The position numbers and the translations under genes were made by a program. The notes under the pieces were generated by a model. That model ran no database searches. It worked only from the letters and a program-made list of their open reading frames with translations, and was not told the origin of the DNA. A DNA stretch of 32,593 bases from Cupriavidus plantarum (GTDB lineage Bacteria > Pseudomonadota > Gammaproteobacteria > Burkholderiales > Burkholderiaceae), in the NCBI RefSeq assembly GCF_905397285.1, contig NZ_CAJPUX010000017.1, forward strand, positions 1-32,593. The letters run 5' to 3'. The stretch's first letter is position 1. Each line of letters opens with the position of its first letter. Of this stretch, positions 1 through 8,468 are shown piece after piece.

Positions 1-2
1 AG

Positions 3-1796
3 CCGCGTCCCCGCAGCCGGCGCAAGCCTGCCGCCGCTGCCGCGGTGACGACGGCCGGCGAAAGCGCCGACGGCGATCAGGCCGTGGCGGGCGCGGGCAG
101 CGAAGGTGCCGCGCAGCCGCAGGGCGACAAGCAGCCGGGCGGCAACCGCAAGCGCCGGCAGCAGCCGCAACGCAAGGCGGCGCTGGTCGATGGCGAAGCG
201 CGTCCGGCCGGTGGCAACCAAGGCAAGCGTGGCAAGGGCGGCAACCGCGGTCAGGGCCAGCAAGGCGGCCAGCAGAACAACCCCGGCGGCCAGAAGGCTG
301 GCGGCCGTGGTGAGCGTGGCGAGCGTAGCGAGCGCGGCGACCGCAAGGGCGACAAGGCTGGCGGCGCGGACAAGGGTAAGGGTGGCAAGGGCGGCGAGCA
401 GCCGCTGCTGGTCAAGTCGGCCGCCAAGGCCGCGGCCGGCGCCGAGGACCTGTTCAAGTTCGTGATCTCGGAGCAGTACGATCAGGAAGACATGGTCGTG
501 CCGCGCACCAAGGCCAAGCCCGTGCGCGAGCTCACGTCGGACGACGACGCGCCCAAGCTGCACAAGGTGCTGGCCGAGGGCGGCCTCGGCTCGCGCCGCG
601 AGATGGAAGAGCTGATCCTGCAGGGGCGCGTGTCCGTGAACGGACTGCCCGCGCATATCGGCCAGCGCATTCTGCCGACCGATCAGGTCCGCGTGAATGG
701 CAAGCTGATCCACCGCAAGATTTCGACGAAGCCGCCGCGCGTGCTGCTGTATCACAAGCCGGCGGGCGAAATCGTCAGCCAGTCCGATCCGGAAGGCCGT
801 CCGACCGTGTTCGACAGCCTGCCGCGCATCAAGACCGGCAAGTGGGTGGCCGTCGGCCGCCTCGACTTCAATACCGAAGGTCTGCTGATCTTCACGACGT
901 CCGGCGACATCGCCAACCGCTTTATGCACCCTCGCTACGGCGTGGAGCGTGAATACGCGGTGCGCACGCTGGGCGAGCTCGGCGAGTCCGATCGCCAGCG
1001 CCTGCTGCACGGCATCGAACTGGACGACGGCGAGGCGAATTTCCTGCGCATCGCGGACGGCGGTGGCGAAGGCGTGAACCAGTGGTACCACGTGGCGCTG
1101 ACCGAAGGCCGCAACCGCGAAGTCCGCCGCATGTTCGAGGCGGTGGGCCTGACCGTGTCGCGCCTGATCCGTACGCGATACGGCCAGTTCCTGCTGCCGC
1201 GCGGCCTCAAGCGCGGCCGCTGGCAGGAACTGGAAGCCGCCGACGTGCGCACGCTGATGGCGGGCATCGGCCTGAAGGCGCCGGGCAAGGGCGAGCAACA
1301 GCCGAAGGGCGGCAGCAAGGTGGGCGGCCGCAAGGCGCGCACGGAAGCCGCGATCGCGGGCATGCCGATGCCCACGGGCATGGACGGCCTGCCGCGCTTC
1401 GAGAAGGGCGGCCAGCGTGGCGGCGGCGGTGCCGGCCGCGGCCAGCCGGATCCGATGCAGACCTCGATGGGCTACATCCCGACGGGCCCCGCGCCGCTGA
1501 CGTCGCATACGACCAAGTTCGGCGGCGGCCAGGGCGGCATGCGTGGCGGTCAGGGCGGCATGCGCGGCGGCATGGGTGGCGCCGGCGGTGCGGGTGGTGC
1601 CGGCGGTGGATTCGGCGGTGGCCGGGGCGGCCGCGCGCAGCAGCGCCGCGGCGGCGGGGACGTCAACGGCAATGTGATGCCGAAGGCCTCGAAAGGCGGC
1701 AACGGTGGTGGTGGCAGCGGTGGTGGCGCGGGCGGAAACAATCGCCGGCAGCGCGGCCGCGGCGGTCATGGCGGTGGCCATGGCGGCAATCGCTGA
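3..1796 (+). CDS. rluB: 23S rRNA pseudouridine synthase RluB, 5' end cut off by the window
   Basis: The frame is open to the left edge of the window, so the true start lies upstream; the GTG at 45 is only an internal codon. RluB-family enzymes isomerise a uridine in helix 89 of 23S rRNA (U2605 in E. coli). The centre of the protein has an S4 RNA-binding domain (coding about 550-720, with the typical KVLAEGGLGSRREME stretch). It is followed by the RsuA/RluB/RluE catalytic domain with the GRLDFNTEG motif; its catalytic Asp is encoded at 864-866. Both ends are extended. The N-terminal part is rich in Gly, Lys, Arg and Gln. The C-terminal ~170 residues are a Gly/Arg tail with GGQGGMR repeats, probably disordered and RNA-binding (inference). 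Long tails like these are common on betaproteobacterial RluB. RluB rather than RsuA or RluE is chosen from the size and the position just before rimP. Confidence 0.93.
   Translation, partial: PRPRSRRKPAAAAAVTTAGESADGDQAVAGAGSEGAAQPQGDKQPGGNRKRRQQPQRKAALVDGEARPAGGNQGKRGKGGNRGQGQQGGQQNNPGGQKAGGRGERGERSERGDRKGDKAGGADKGKGGKGGEQPLLVKSAAKAAAGAEDLFKFVISEQYDQEDMVVPRTKAKPVRELTSDDDAPKLHKVLAEGGLGSRREMEELILQGRVSVNGLPAHIGQRILPTDQVRVNGKLIHRKISTKPPRVLLYHKPAGEIVSQSDPEGRPTVFDSLPRIKTGKWVAVGRLDFNTEGLLIFTTSGDIANRFMHPRYGVEREYAVRTLGELGESDRQRLLHGIELDDGEANFLRIADGGGEGVNQWYHVALTEGRNREVRRMFEAVGLTVSRLIRTRYGQFLLPRGLKRGRWQELEAADVRTLMAGIGLKAPGKGEQQPKGGSKVGGRKARTEAAIAGMPMPTGMDGLPRFEKGGQRGGGGAGRGQPDPMQTSMGYIPTGPAPLTSHTTKFGGGQGGMRGGQGGMRGGMGGAGGAGGAGGGFGGGRGGRAQQRRGGGDVNGNVMPKASKGGNGGGGSGGGAGGNNRRQRGRGGHGGGHGGNR
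1524..1565 (+). repeat. 21-bp in-frame tandem repeat in the rluB tail
   Basis: Two adjacent 21-bp units (1524-1544 and 1545-1565) differ at only two third-codon positions. Each encodes Gly-Gly-Gln-Gly-Gly-Met-Arg. A Gly-rich degenerate continuation follows. This is typical slippage-prone low-complexity coding DNA. Confidence 0.75.
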
Positions 1797-1814
1797 GGCG
1801 CCTGCCTCGCGAAG

Positions 1815-1834
1815 CCCGGGGCACGCGCCCCGGG
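1815..1834 (+). terminator. GC hairpin after rluB, no U-tract
   Basis: CCCGGGGC at 1815-1822 and GCCCCGGG at 1827-1834 form a perfect 8-bp stem with a 4-nt loop, 18 bases after the rluB stop codon. No T-run follows, so it may protect the mRNA 3' end or help Rho-dependent ending rather than act as a classical intrinsic terminator. Confidence 0.4.
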
Positions 1835-1855
1835 TGCGGGATGTCCAGGAGGCTT

Positions 1856-1884
1856 TTGCCTTTTGGACATAATCCGCGTATAAT
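1856..1884 (+). promoter_or_regulatory. sigma70-type promoter of the rimP-nusA-infB operon
   Basis: TTGCCT (1856-1861) and a perfect TATAAT (1879-1884) are separated by 17 bp. Transcription should start near 1891, giving a leader of about 150 bases before rimP. The -35 region overlaps a dyad (ATGTCCA at 1841-1847 with TGGACAT at 1864-1870, and an inner AGGC/GCCT stem). Confidence 0.7.
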
Positions 1885-1903
1885 CAAAGTCTATTCAAAG
1901 TGT

Positions 1904-1964
1904 CATCCTCCAAGTGAGGGTGGGCGAATGATGGGCATTGCGCCCATTTTTTTTTGGTTCGCCC
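1904..1964 (+). promoter_or_regulatory. rimP leader with terminator-like attenuator hairpin
   Basis: Downstream of the promoter and about 90 bases before the rimP start are three stacked elements. A 7-bp hairpin pairs CATCCTC (1904-1910) with GAGGGTG (1916-1922). A terminator hairpin pairs ATGGGC (1931-1936) with GCCCAT (1942-1947) and runs straight into nine Ts (1947-1955). A 7-bp pair, GGGCGAA (1922-1928) with TTCGCCC (1958-1964), encloses that terminator. A hairpin plus U-tract inside a leader is the layout of a transcription attenuator. A rimP leader of this kind has been proposed for gammaproteobacteria (Rfam rimP-leader); whether this one is homologous is unknown. Confidence 0.62.
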
Positions 1965-2043
1965 GAACAGCGATCCCACGAGGATCGATGGTCGTCCACT
2001 TCGGTCGCCCACTACGATTTGAAGGTTCTTACTCGGGATTACA

Positions 2044-2532
2044 GTGCATCTGGCAGATTTGATCGAAACCACCCTTAACGGCATGGGCTACGAGTTGGTT
2101 GATCTTGAGCGTGCCCCGGCTGGACTGCTGCGTGTTTTTATCGATCAGCCGGATACCGGTATCGTCATCGAGGACTGCGAAAAGGTCAGCCGGCAGCTCA
2201 CACACGTGTTGACGGTCGAGAACATCGACTACGAACGTCTGGAAGTTTCGTCGCCGGGATTGGACAGGCCGCTGAAGAAGCTGGCCGACTACGTCCGCTT
2301 TGCCGGATCCGAAGCGCGCGTCACGCTGCGCCTTCCGGTCAACGGCCAGAAGAACTTCGTCGGCATCCTGCGGGAACCCGCGGGTGAGGCCGGGGCCGAA
2401 AAGATCGGCCTGGAATTCGAAGGCAAGGACGGCCCGGCGCTGCTGGAATTCGCCATATCCGATGTCGACCGCGCACGACTCGTGCCGGTGTTCGACTTCA
2501 AAGGAAATCAAAGAAAAGGGAACAAGCAATGA
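2044..2532 (+). CDS. rimP: ribosome maturation factor RimP
   Basis: 162 residues, near the usual ~150. RimP helps assemble the 30S subunit by promoting S12 and other protein binding to 16S rRNA. The sequence shows the typical N-terminal fold (GYELVDLERAPAGLLRVFID, about residues 15-34) and the family signature VSSPGLDRPLKK (about 68-79), followed by a small SH3-like C-terminal domain. The start is a GTG at 2044 preceded by a weak CGGGA ribosome-binding site; no in-frame ATG lies near it. Its stop codon overlaps the nusA start in an ATGA (2529-2532), which points to translational coupling. It is the first gene of the operon driven by the promoter at 1856-1884 and sits behind the attenuator-like leader. 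Confidence 0.96.
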   Translation: MHLADLIETTLNGMGYELVDLERAPAGLLRVFIDQPDTGIVIEDCEKVSRQLTHVLTVENIDYERLEVSSPGLDRPLKKLADYVRFAGSEARVTLRLPVNGQKNFVGILREPAGEAGAEKIGLEFEGKDGPALLEFAISDVDRARLVPVFDFKGNQRKGNKQ

Positions 2533-4004
2533 GCCGCGAAGTTCTGTTGCTCGTCGATGCGCTCGCGCGTGAAAAGAACGTCGACAAGGATGTGGTATTC
2601 GGCGCGCTGGAGGCGGCACTCGCTTCCGCGACCAAGAAGCGTTTCGAGGAAGATGTCGATATTCGTGTCGCGATCGATCGCGAGTCCGGCGAGCATGAGA
2701 CGTTCCGCCGCTGGCTGGTCGTTCCCGACGAACAGGGTCTGCAGGAGCCGGACAAGCAGATCCTGCTGTTCGAAGCCCGCGATCAGAACCCCGACGCGCA
2801 GCTCGACGATTTCGTCGAGGAGCAGATCGAGTCCGTGGAGTTCGGCCGTATCGGCGCGCAGGCGGCGAAGCAGGTGATCCTGCAGCGCATCCGCGATGCC
2901 GAGCGCGAGCAGATCCTGAACGACTACCTCGATCGCGGCGAGAAGGTGATGACCGGCACGGTCAAGCGCGCCGACAAGAAGGGCCTGATCGTCGAATCGG
3001 GCCGCGTCGAAGCGCTGCTGGCGCGTGACCAGATCATCCCGAAGGAAAACCTGCGCACCGGCGACCGTGTGCGCGCGTACATCCTGAATGTGGACCGCGC
3101 CGCGCGCGGCCCGCAGATCGAACTCTCGCGCACGGCGCCGGAGTTCCTGATCAAGCTGTTCGAGAACGAAGTGCCCGAGATGGAACAGGGCCTGCTCGAG
3201 ATCAAGGCGGCGGCACGGGATCCGGGCGTCCGCGCGAAGATCGCGGTGGTGGCGCACGACAAGCGCATCGATCCGATCGGTACCTGCGTCGGCGTGCGTG
3301 GCACGCGTGTGACGGCGGTCCGTAACGAGATCGGCGGCGAGGCGGTGGACATCGTGCTGTGGTCGGAAGATCCGGCGCAGTTCGTGATCGGCGCGCTGGC
3401 GCCGGCGCAGGTCCAGTCGATCGTGGTCGACGAGGAAAAGCACAGCATGGACGTGGTGGTGGATGAGGAAAACCTCGCCGTCGCCATCGGCCGCAGCGGT
3501 CAGAACGTACGCCTGGCGTCGGAGCTGACCGGGTGGCAGATCAACATCATGACGCAGGAAGAATCGGCGCAGAAGCAGGCCGAAGAGAGCGAAGTGGTGC
3601 GCAAGCTGTTCATGGCCAAGCTGGACGTGGACGAGGAAGTGGCGGACATCCTGATCGAAGAAGGCTTCTCGACGCTTGAGGAAGTCGCTTACGTCCCCAT
3701 CAATGAAATGATGGAGATCGAAGCATTCGACGAGGACACCGTCAACGAGCTGCGGAATCGCGCACGCGATGCGCTGCTCACGATGGAACTGGCCCGGGAA
3801 GAAAAGGTGGAAGAGGTGTCGCAGGATCTGCGCTCGCTCGACGGCCTCAACCCCGAGCTGATCGGCAAGCTGGCCGAAGGCAATATCCACACGCGCGACG
3901 ACTTGGCCGAACTGGCCGTCGACGAGCTGGTCGAGATGATCGGTGTGAGCGAGGACGATGCCCGCGCGCTGATCATGAAGGCACGGGAACATTGGTTCAA
4001 CTGA
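2529..4004 (+). CDS. nusA: transcription elongation, termination and antitermination factor NusA
   Basis: 491 residues, against 495 for E. coli NusA. It binds RNA polymerase and nascent RNA, prolongs pauses and takes part in termination and rRNA antitermination. Domains in order: the RNAP-binding N-terminal domain (about 1-130), the S1 domain (from about 137, GEKVMTGTVKRADKKGLIVE), two KH domains (about 200-345, including the GVRGTRVTAVRNEIGGE and IGRSGQNVRLA motifs), and two acidic helix-hairpin-helix repeats at the C-terminus (about 365-490). The presence of both acidic repeats is typical of proteobacteria and absent from many other bacteria. Translation is coupled to rimP by the ATGA overlap. 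In E. coli NusA affects readthrough of its own operon, so the leader hairpin at 1931-1955 is a possible self-target (inference). Confidence 0.98.
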   Translation: MSREVLLLVDALAREKNVDKDVVFGALEAALASATKKRFEEDVDIRVAIDRESGEHETFRRWLVVPDEQGLQEPDKQILLFEARDQNPDAQLDDFVEEQIESVEFGRIGAQAAKQVILQRIRDAEREQILNDYLDRGEKVMTGTVKRADKKGLIVESGRVEALLARDQIIPKENLRTGDRVRAYILNVDRAARGPQIELSRTAPEFLIKLFENEVPEMEQGLLEIKAAARDPGVRAKIAVVAHDKRIDPIGTCVGVRGTRVTAVRNEIGGEAVDIVLWSEDPAQFVIGALAPAQVQSIVVDEEKHSMDVVVDEENLAVAIGRSGQNVRLASELTGWQINIMTQEESAQKQAEESEVVRKLFMAKLDVDEEVADILIEEGFSTLEEVAYVPINEMMEIEAFDEDTVNELRNRARDALLTMELAREEKVEEVSQDLRSLDGLNPELIGKLAEGNIHTRDDLAELAVDELVEMIGVSEDDARALIMKAREHWFN

Positions 4005-4057
4005 GGGACACGGCCGGGATGTCTCCCGGTCGCGCGCTTTCCGCAACAATTTGTCCC
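4005..4057 (+). other. nested hairpin between nusA and infB
   Basis: Directly after the nusA stop codon, GGGACA (4005-4010) can pair with TGTCCC (4052-4057). Inside it CCGGGA (4014-4019) pairs with TCCCGG (4024-4029). There is no U-tract, so a processing or stability element is more likely than a terminator. Confidence 0.4.
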
Positions 4058-4088
4058 GACGTAGAAACCAAGTATTGAAAGGGTTTGA

Positions 4089-6980
4089 ATGGCAAGCACA
4101 ACAGTTGCCCAACTGGCCGCAGAACTGAGCCGCAGCGCAGCTGCCCTGCTGGAACAATTGCAGGCAGCTGGGGTGGGCAAGGCGACGCCTGAAGACATCA
4201 TCACCGAATCGGACAAGACCCGGCTGCTCGACTACCTCAAGCGGTCGCATGGTCAGGCCGATGACAGCGCTCGGAAAAAGATCACGCTGACGAAGCGTGA
4301 GACGTCCGAGATCCGCCAGGCCGACTCCACCGGCAAGACGCGTACGGTGCAGGTCGAGGTGCGCAAGAAGCGCGTCCTGATCAAGCGCGACGAGGCCGCC
4401 GCGGATACGCACGGCGATGGCGCGGAGTCCCAGGAGTCCGCGGCCGAACAGGCTCGCCTCGATGAAGAGGAACGCCGCCAGCAGGAAGAACAGCTGGCGC
4501 GCCAGGAAGCCGAGCTCAAGGCACGCCGCGAGGCCGCCGAGCGCGAGGAAGCCGAGCGCATCGCCAGACAGGAGGCGCTGGAGGCCGAGCAGCGCCGCCA
4601 GGCCGAGCTGCTGGCCGCCAAGGCGGAGGAAGAAGCCGCGGCCGCACGTGCCGTGGCGGATGCCGCCGAGGAAGCCGCGCGCAAGAAGGCCGAGGAAGAC
4701 AAGACGCGCCTGGCCGCCGAACGCGTGGAAGCGCAGAAGGCCGCCGACAATGCGAAGGCCGCCGCGGATACCGCGCGCGCCGAGCAGCAGGACGCCGCAC
4801 GCCGCCGCCGCGAAGCCGCGGAAGCGGAAGCCCGTGCGATCCAGCAGATGCTCAACGCCCCGGCACGCGTGCTGAAGGCACCGTCCGAGCGCAAGGCCGA
4901 GGAAAAGAAGGCCGAGCAGACCGGTACGCTGCACAAGCCGGTGAAGGCGCCGGGCACGGAAGTCAAGAAGGACGAGAAGAAGGCGCCGGCGACGGCGGCT
5001 GCGACGACGACCACCACGACCGACAAGAAGGGCAAGGTCGTGAAGGCAGGCACGTCGTCCACGTGGCAGGACGAAGGCTCGCGCAAGAAGGGCAGCGGCC
5101 TGAAGACGCGCGGCGATTCGTCGGGCGGCGTCGGCGGCTGGCGCGGTGGCCCGCGGGGCCGCGGCGGCAAGCATCATGCCGACGATGCGCGCAGCAACTT
5201 CCAGGCGCCGACCGAACCGGTGGTGCGCGAAGTGCACGTGCCGGAAACCATCTCCGTGGCCGACCTCGCCCACAAGATGGCCGTGAAGGCCTCCGAGGTC
5301 ATCAAGCAGATGATGAAGCTCGGCCAGATGGTGACCATCAACCAGGTGCTGGACCAGGAAACCGCCATGATCGTGGTGGAAGAAATGGGCCACAAGGCTT
5401 TCGCCGCCAAGCTGGACGATCCGGAAGCGCTGCTCGACATCGGTGGTGAGGAACACACCGACGCCGAACTGCTGCCGCGTCCGCCGGTGGTGACCGTGAT
5501 GGGTCACGTCGACCACGGCAAGACCTCGCTGCTCGACTACATCCGCCGCACGAAGGTTGCCGCGGGCGAAGCGGGCGGTATCACGCAGCATATCGGTGCC
5601 TACCACGTGGAAACCGAGCGCGGCGTGATCACGTTCCTGGACACCCCGGGTCACGAGGCCTTTACGGCCATGCGTGCGCGCGGTGCGAAGGCGACGGATA
5701 TCGTGATTCTGGTGGTGGCCGCCGACGACGGCGTGATGCCGCAGACGAAGGAAGCCATCGCCCACGCGAAGGCGGCCGGCGTGCCCATCGTGGTGGCGAT
5801 CAACAAGATCGACAAGCCCGAAGCCAACCCGGATCGCGTCAAGCAGGAACTCGTGGCCGAGCAGGTGCTGCCGGAAGAGTACGGCGGTGATTCGCCGTTC
5901 GTGCCGGTGTCCGCCAAGACCGGTTTCGGTATCGACGATCTGCTGGAGCAGGTGCTGCTGCAGGCCGAAGTGCTGGAACTGAAGGCGCCGGTCGATGCGC
6001 CGGCCAAGGGTCTGGTGGTGGAAGCCCAGCTCGACAAGGGCAAGGGCCCGATCGCGACGATCCTCGTCACGAGCGGTACGCTCAAGCGCGGCGACGTCGT
6101 GCTGGCGGGCAGCGCCTATGGCCGTGTCCGTGCAATGCTCGACGAGAACAGCAAGCCCGCGAAGGAAGCGGGCCCGTCGATCCCGGTGGAAATCCAGGGT
6201 CTGTCGGAAGTGCCTGCCGCCGGTGAAGAAGTGCTGGTGCTGCCGGACGAGCGCAAGGCGCGCGAAATCGCGCTGTTCCGTCAGGGCAAGTTCCGCGACG
6301 TGAAGCTGGCCAAGCAGCAGGCGGCCAAGCTCGAGACGATGCTGGAGCAGATGAGCGAAGGCGAAGTCCAGTCGCTGCCGCTGATCGTGAAGGCCGACGT
6401 GCAGGGTTCGCAGGAAGCGCTGGTGCAATCGCTGCAGAAGCTGTCCACGGACGAAGTCCGCGTGCAGATCGTGCACGGTGGCGTGGGTGGCATCTCCGAA
6501 TCCGACGTCAACCTGGCGACGGCTTCGAAGGCGGTCATTATCGGCTTCAACGTGCGTGCCGACGCTGGCGCGCGCAAGCTGGCCGAGCACAATGGCATCG
6601 ACATCCGCTACTACAACATCATTTACGATGCGGTAGACGAGATCAAGGCGGCGATGTCGGGCATGCTGGCACCGGAGAAGCGCGAGACCACGATCGGTCA
6701 GGTGGAAGTCCGTCAGGTCTTCCGCGTGCCGAAGATCGGCGCGGTGGCGGGCTGTATGGTCACCGACGGTATGGTCAAGCGGAACTCGCTGGTGCGCGTG
6801 CTGCGCAACAACGTCGTGATCCACAGCGGCGAGCTCGATTCGCTGAAGCGCTTCAAGGACGATGTCCGCGAGGTGAAGCAGGGCTTCGAGTGCGGTCTGT
6901 CGATCAAGAACTTCAACGACGTTCAGGAAGGCGACCAGCTCGAGGTGTACGAGATCACCGAGGTGGCACGTACGCTGTAA
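4089..6980 (+). CDS. infB: translation initiation factor IF-2
   Basis: 963 residues; larger than E. coli IF2 (890) because the N-terminal region is long. This GTPase brings initiator fMet-tRNA to the 30S subunit and promotes 50S joining. The N-terminal IF2_N module (about 1-50) is followed by a highly charged Ala/Glu/Arg coiled-coil stretch (about 110-260) and a Lys/Thr/Gly linker. A second IF2_N-like domain lies at about 385-435. The G domain carries GHVDHGKT (472-479), DTPGH (from 518) and NKID (572-575). Domains II-IV follow and bind fMet-tRNA. The ATG has a good AAAGGG ribosome-binding site (4078-4083). Shorter IF2 forms from internal starts are known in E. coli; I did not identify such a start here. 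Confidence 0.98.
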   Translation: MASTTVAQLAAELSRSAAALLEQLQAAGVGKATPEDIITESDKTRLLDYLKRSHGQADDSARKKITLTKRETSEIRQADSTGKTRTVQVEVRKKRVLIKRDEAAADTHGDGAESQESAAEQARLDEEERRQQEEQLARQEAELKARREAAEREEAERIARQEALEAEQRRQAELLAAKAEEEAAAARAVADAAEEAARKKAEEDKTRLAAERVEAQKAADNAKAAADTARAEQQDAARRRREAAEAEARAIQQMLNAPARVLKAPSERKAEEKKAEQTGTLHKPVKAPGTEVKKDEKKAPATAAATTTTTTDKKGKVVKAGTSSTWQDEGSRKKGSGLKTRGDSSGGVGGWRGGPRGRGGKHHADDARSNFQAPTEPVVREVHVPETISVADLAHKMAVKASEVIKQMMKLGQMVTINQVLDQETAMIVVEEMGHKAFAAKLDDPEALLDIGGEEHTDAELLPRPPVVTVMGHVDHGKTSLLDYIRRTKVAAGEAGGITQHIGAYHVETERGVITFLDTPGHEAFTAMRARGAKATDIVILVVAADDGVMPQTKEAIAHAKAAGVPIVVAINKIDKPEANPDRVKQELVAEQVLPEEYGGDSPFVPVSAKTGFGIDDLLEQVLLQAEVLELKAPVDAPAKGLVVEAQLDKGKGPIATILVTSGTLKRGDVVLAGSAYGRVRAMLDENSKPAKEAGPSIPVEIQGLSEVPAAGEEVLVLPDERKAREIALFRQGKFRDVKLAKQQAAKLETMLEQMSEGEVQSLPLIVKADVQGSQEALVQSLQKLSTDEVRVQIVHGGVGGISESDVNLATASKAVIIGFNVRADAGARKLAEHNGIDIRYYNIIYDAVDEIKAAMSGMLAPEKRETTIGQVEVRQVFRVPKIGAVAGCMVTDGMVKRNSLVRVLRNNVVIHSGELDSLKRFKDDVREVKQGFECGLSIKNFNDVQEGDQLEVYEITEVARTL

Positions 6981-6991
6981 CAGCGGCAAGT

Positions 6992-7024
6992 CAGTGGCGG
7001 GCATGTCCCGCCACTGTGTTTTTT
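6992..7024 (+). terminator. intrinsic terminator between infB and rbfA
   Basis: CAGTGGCGGG (6992-7001) and CCCGCCACTG (7007-7016) form a perfect 10-bp stem with a 5-nt loop, followed by TG and six Ts (7019-7024). It lies inside an operon whose next gene starts only 35 bases later, so it should reduce rather than abolish rbfA-truB transcription. Confidence 0.85.
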
Positions 7025-7059
7025 GTAGTTAGCTAGACAAGCAGAACATACAGGTTTCG

Positions 7060-7434
7060 ATGGCCAAGAAAGGCACCATCTCTTCCCGCAATATCCGGCT
7101 CTCCGACCAGATCCAGAAGGACCTGGCCGAGATGATCCAGCGCGAACTCCGCGATCCGCGCCTGGGGCTCGTAACGCTCCAGTCGGTAACGCTGACGCCC
7201 GATTACGCGCACGCCAAAATCTATTTCACGGTACTGGGCGCCGAGCCCGAGATCGCCGGGGCCATTCTCAACGAGAAGGCCGGCTACCTGCATTCGCTGC
7301 TGTTCAAGCGTCTGCACATCCATACCGTTCCCACGCTGCATTTCCATCACGACACGTCGGTCGAGCATGCGATCGAGATGTCGAAGCTGATCAACGAAGC
7401 GAACGCCACGCGCGCGAAGGACGACGAGGCGTAA
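7060..7434 (+). CDS. rbfA: 30S ribosome-binding factor RbfA
   Basis: 124 residues (E. coli 133). RbfA is a small KH-like protein that binds the immature 30S subunit near the 5' helix of 16S rRNA and aids late maturation and cold adaptation. Family signatures seen are RLSDQIQKDLAEMIQ near residues 11-25, the ELRDPRLGLVTL stretch that follows, and YAHAKIYFTVLG in the middle strand. The ATG at 7060 has only a weak AGG ribosome-binding site about 6 bases upstream. The gene follows infB after a strong intrinsic terminator (6992-7024), so its level probably depends on readthrough or on a promoter I could not identify in the 35-base gap. truB follows 68 bases downstream. Confidence 0.95.
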   Translation: MAKKGTISSRNIRLSDQIQKDLAEMIQRELRDPRLGLVTLQSVTLTPDYAHAKIYFTVLGAEPEIAGAILNEKAGYLHSLLFKRLHIHTVPTLHFHHDTSVEHAIEMSKLINEANATRAKDDEA

Positions 7435-7502
7435 GCTTCCTCGCTGCTTCCGCCCCCTGGCGTCTTCCATGCGTGCCTCGTTGTTGGCGCGCTCTTTCCC
7501 CG

Positions 7503-8459
7503 ATGACCGATTCTCAAGCCGCCACCCGGCCGCCCAAACTTCCGCGCCGCGATGTGCACGGCGTGCTGCTGCTCGACAAGCCGCTCGGGCTGTCCTCCAA
7601 CGATGCGCTCGTGCGGGCCAAGCGGTTGTTGCGCGCGAACAAGGCCGGGCATACGGGGACGCTCGATCCGCTGGCTACCGGGTTGTTGCCGCTTTGCTTT
7701 GGCGAGGCGACCAAGTTCTCCGCCGATCTGCTGGATGCGGACAAGACCTACGAGGCCGTGGTGCGTCTTGGTCAGACCACGAGGACCGGGGATGCCGAGG
7801 GCGATGTGGTCTTGTCTCGCGATGTGGCGGTCGATCGGGCGGCGCTCGATGCGGCGGTGGCGCGCTTCACCGGCGAGATCTCGCAGGTGCCGCCGATGTA
7901 TTCGGCGCTGAAGAAGGATGGCAAGCCGCTGTATGCGTATGCGCGAGCCGGAGAGACCGTCGAGCGTGCGGCGCGCACGGTGACGATTCGTTCGATCGAT
8001 GTGTTGTCGCTCAGTTTGGACGATACCCTGGCGCCCGGCTTCACGATGCGTGTGACGTGCAGCAAGGGCACGTATATCCGGACACTGGCCGAGGACATTG
8101 GCGAGGCATTGGGATGCGGGGCGCATTTGACGGGGCTGCGGCGAACGGCGGTGGGCGATCTGACGCTCGACGGCGCGGTGACGCTGGAGCAGATCGACGC
8201 GCAGCCGGACGACGCGCGGCCGTCGATGCTTGCGCCAGTGGATGCGCTGCTGCAGCGGTGTGCGCCGGTGCAGCTTGACGATGCGGCGATGGGGCGGTTT
8301 CTGCAGGGCCAGCGCATCGCGCGGCGGGATCTGCCTTTGGATATCGCGCTCGCCGAGGAGGCGCTGGCCCGCGTCTACGGCGGCCAGCCCGCCCGGCTGC
8401 TTGGCGTCGCGCGGATGCGCGAGGGTGCGTTGCGGCCGGAGCGGCTGGTCAAGCTGTAG
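7503..8459 (+). CDS. truB: tRNA pseudouridine(55) synthase TruB
   Basis: 318 residues (E. coli 314). TruB makes pseudouridine 55 in the T-loop of tRNAs and also acts as a tRNA folding chaperone. The N-terminus has the VHGVLLLDKPLGLSSN motif, and the catalytic Asp is D55 in AGHTGTLDPLATG. Further conserved blocks are DKTYEAVVRLG and the later SKGTYIRTLAEDIGE motif, then a C-terminal PUA-like region. I chose ATG 7503 over the in-frame GTG at 7473 because the family aligns from about this point; neither start has a good ribosome-binding site. The stop codon lies 9 bases from the convergent emrB stop, and no terminator hairpin is evident between them. Confidence 0.96.
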   Translation: MTDSQAATRPPKLPRRDVHGVLLLDKPLGLSSNDALVRAKRLLRANKAGHTGTLDPLATGLLPLCFGEATKFSADLLDADKTYEAVVRLGQTTRTGDAEGDVVLSRDVAVDRAALDAAVARFTGEISQVPPMYSALKKDGKPLYAYARAGETVERAARTVTIRSIDVLSLSLDDTLAPGFTMRVTCSKGTYIRTLAEDIGEALGCGAHLTGLRRTAVGDLTLDGAVTLEQIDAQPDDARPSMLAPVDALLQRCAPVQLDDAAMGRFLQGQRIARRDLPLDIALAEEALARVYGGQPARLLGVARMREGALRPERLVKL

Positions 8460-8468
8460 GCCGCTCCC

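Noticed and set aside
1841..1870. Dyad at ATGTCCA/TGGACAT as an rluB terminator
   Set aside because: The stem is plausible but the following sequence is the rimP -10 region, with no T-run; it is more likely incidental or part of promoter control.
1082..2062. A plus-strand frame overlapping the rluB tail and the rimP leader
   Set aside because: It is the +1 frame of the Gly/Arg-rich rluB tail, runs across the rimP promoter and attenuator, and has no sensible product.
4089..5200. Charged Ala/Glu/Lys-rich region as a separate coiled-coil gene or frameshift
   Set aside because: It is the normal long N-terminal linker of proteobacterial IF2, in one uninterrupted frame with the G domain.
2508..7004. 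A 1498-codon open frame on the minus strand across nusA and infB
   Set aside because: It is antisense to two certain genes. Its His/Leu/Arg/Asp-rich, low-meaning translation is the mirror of GC-biased codons in nusA and infB, and it lacks recognisable domains.
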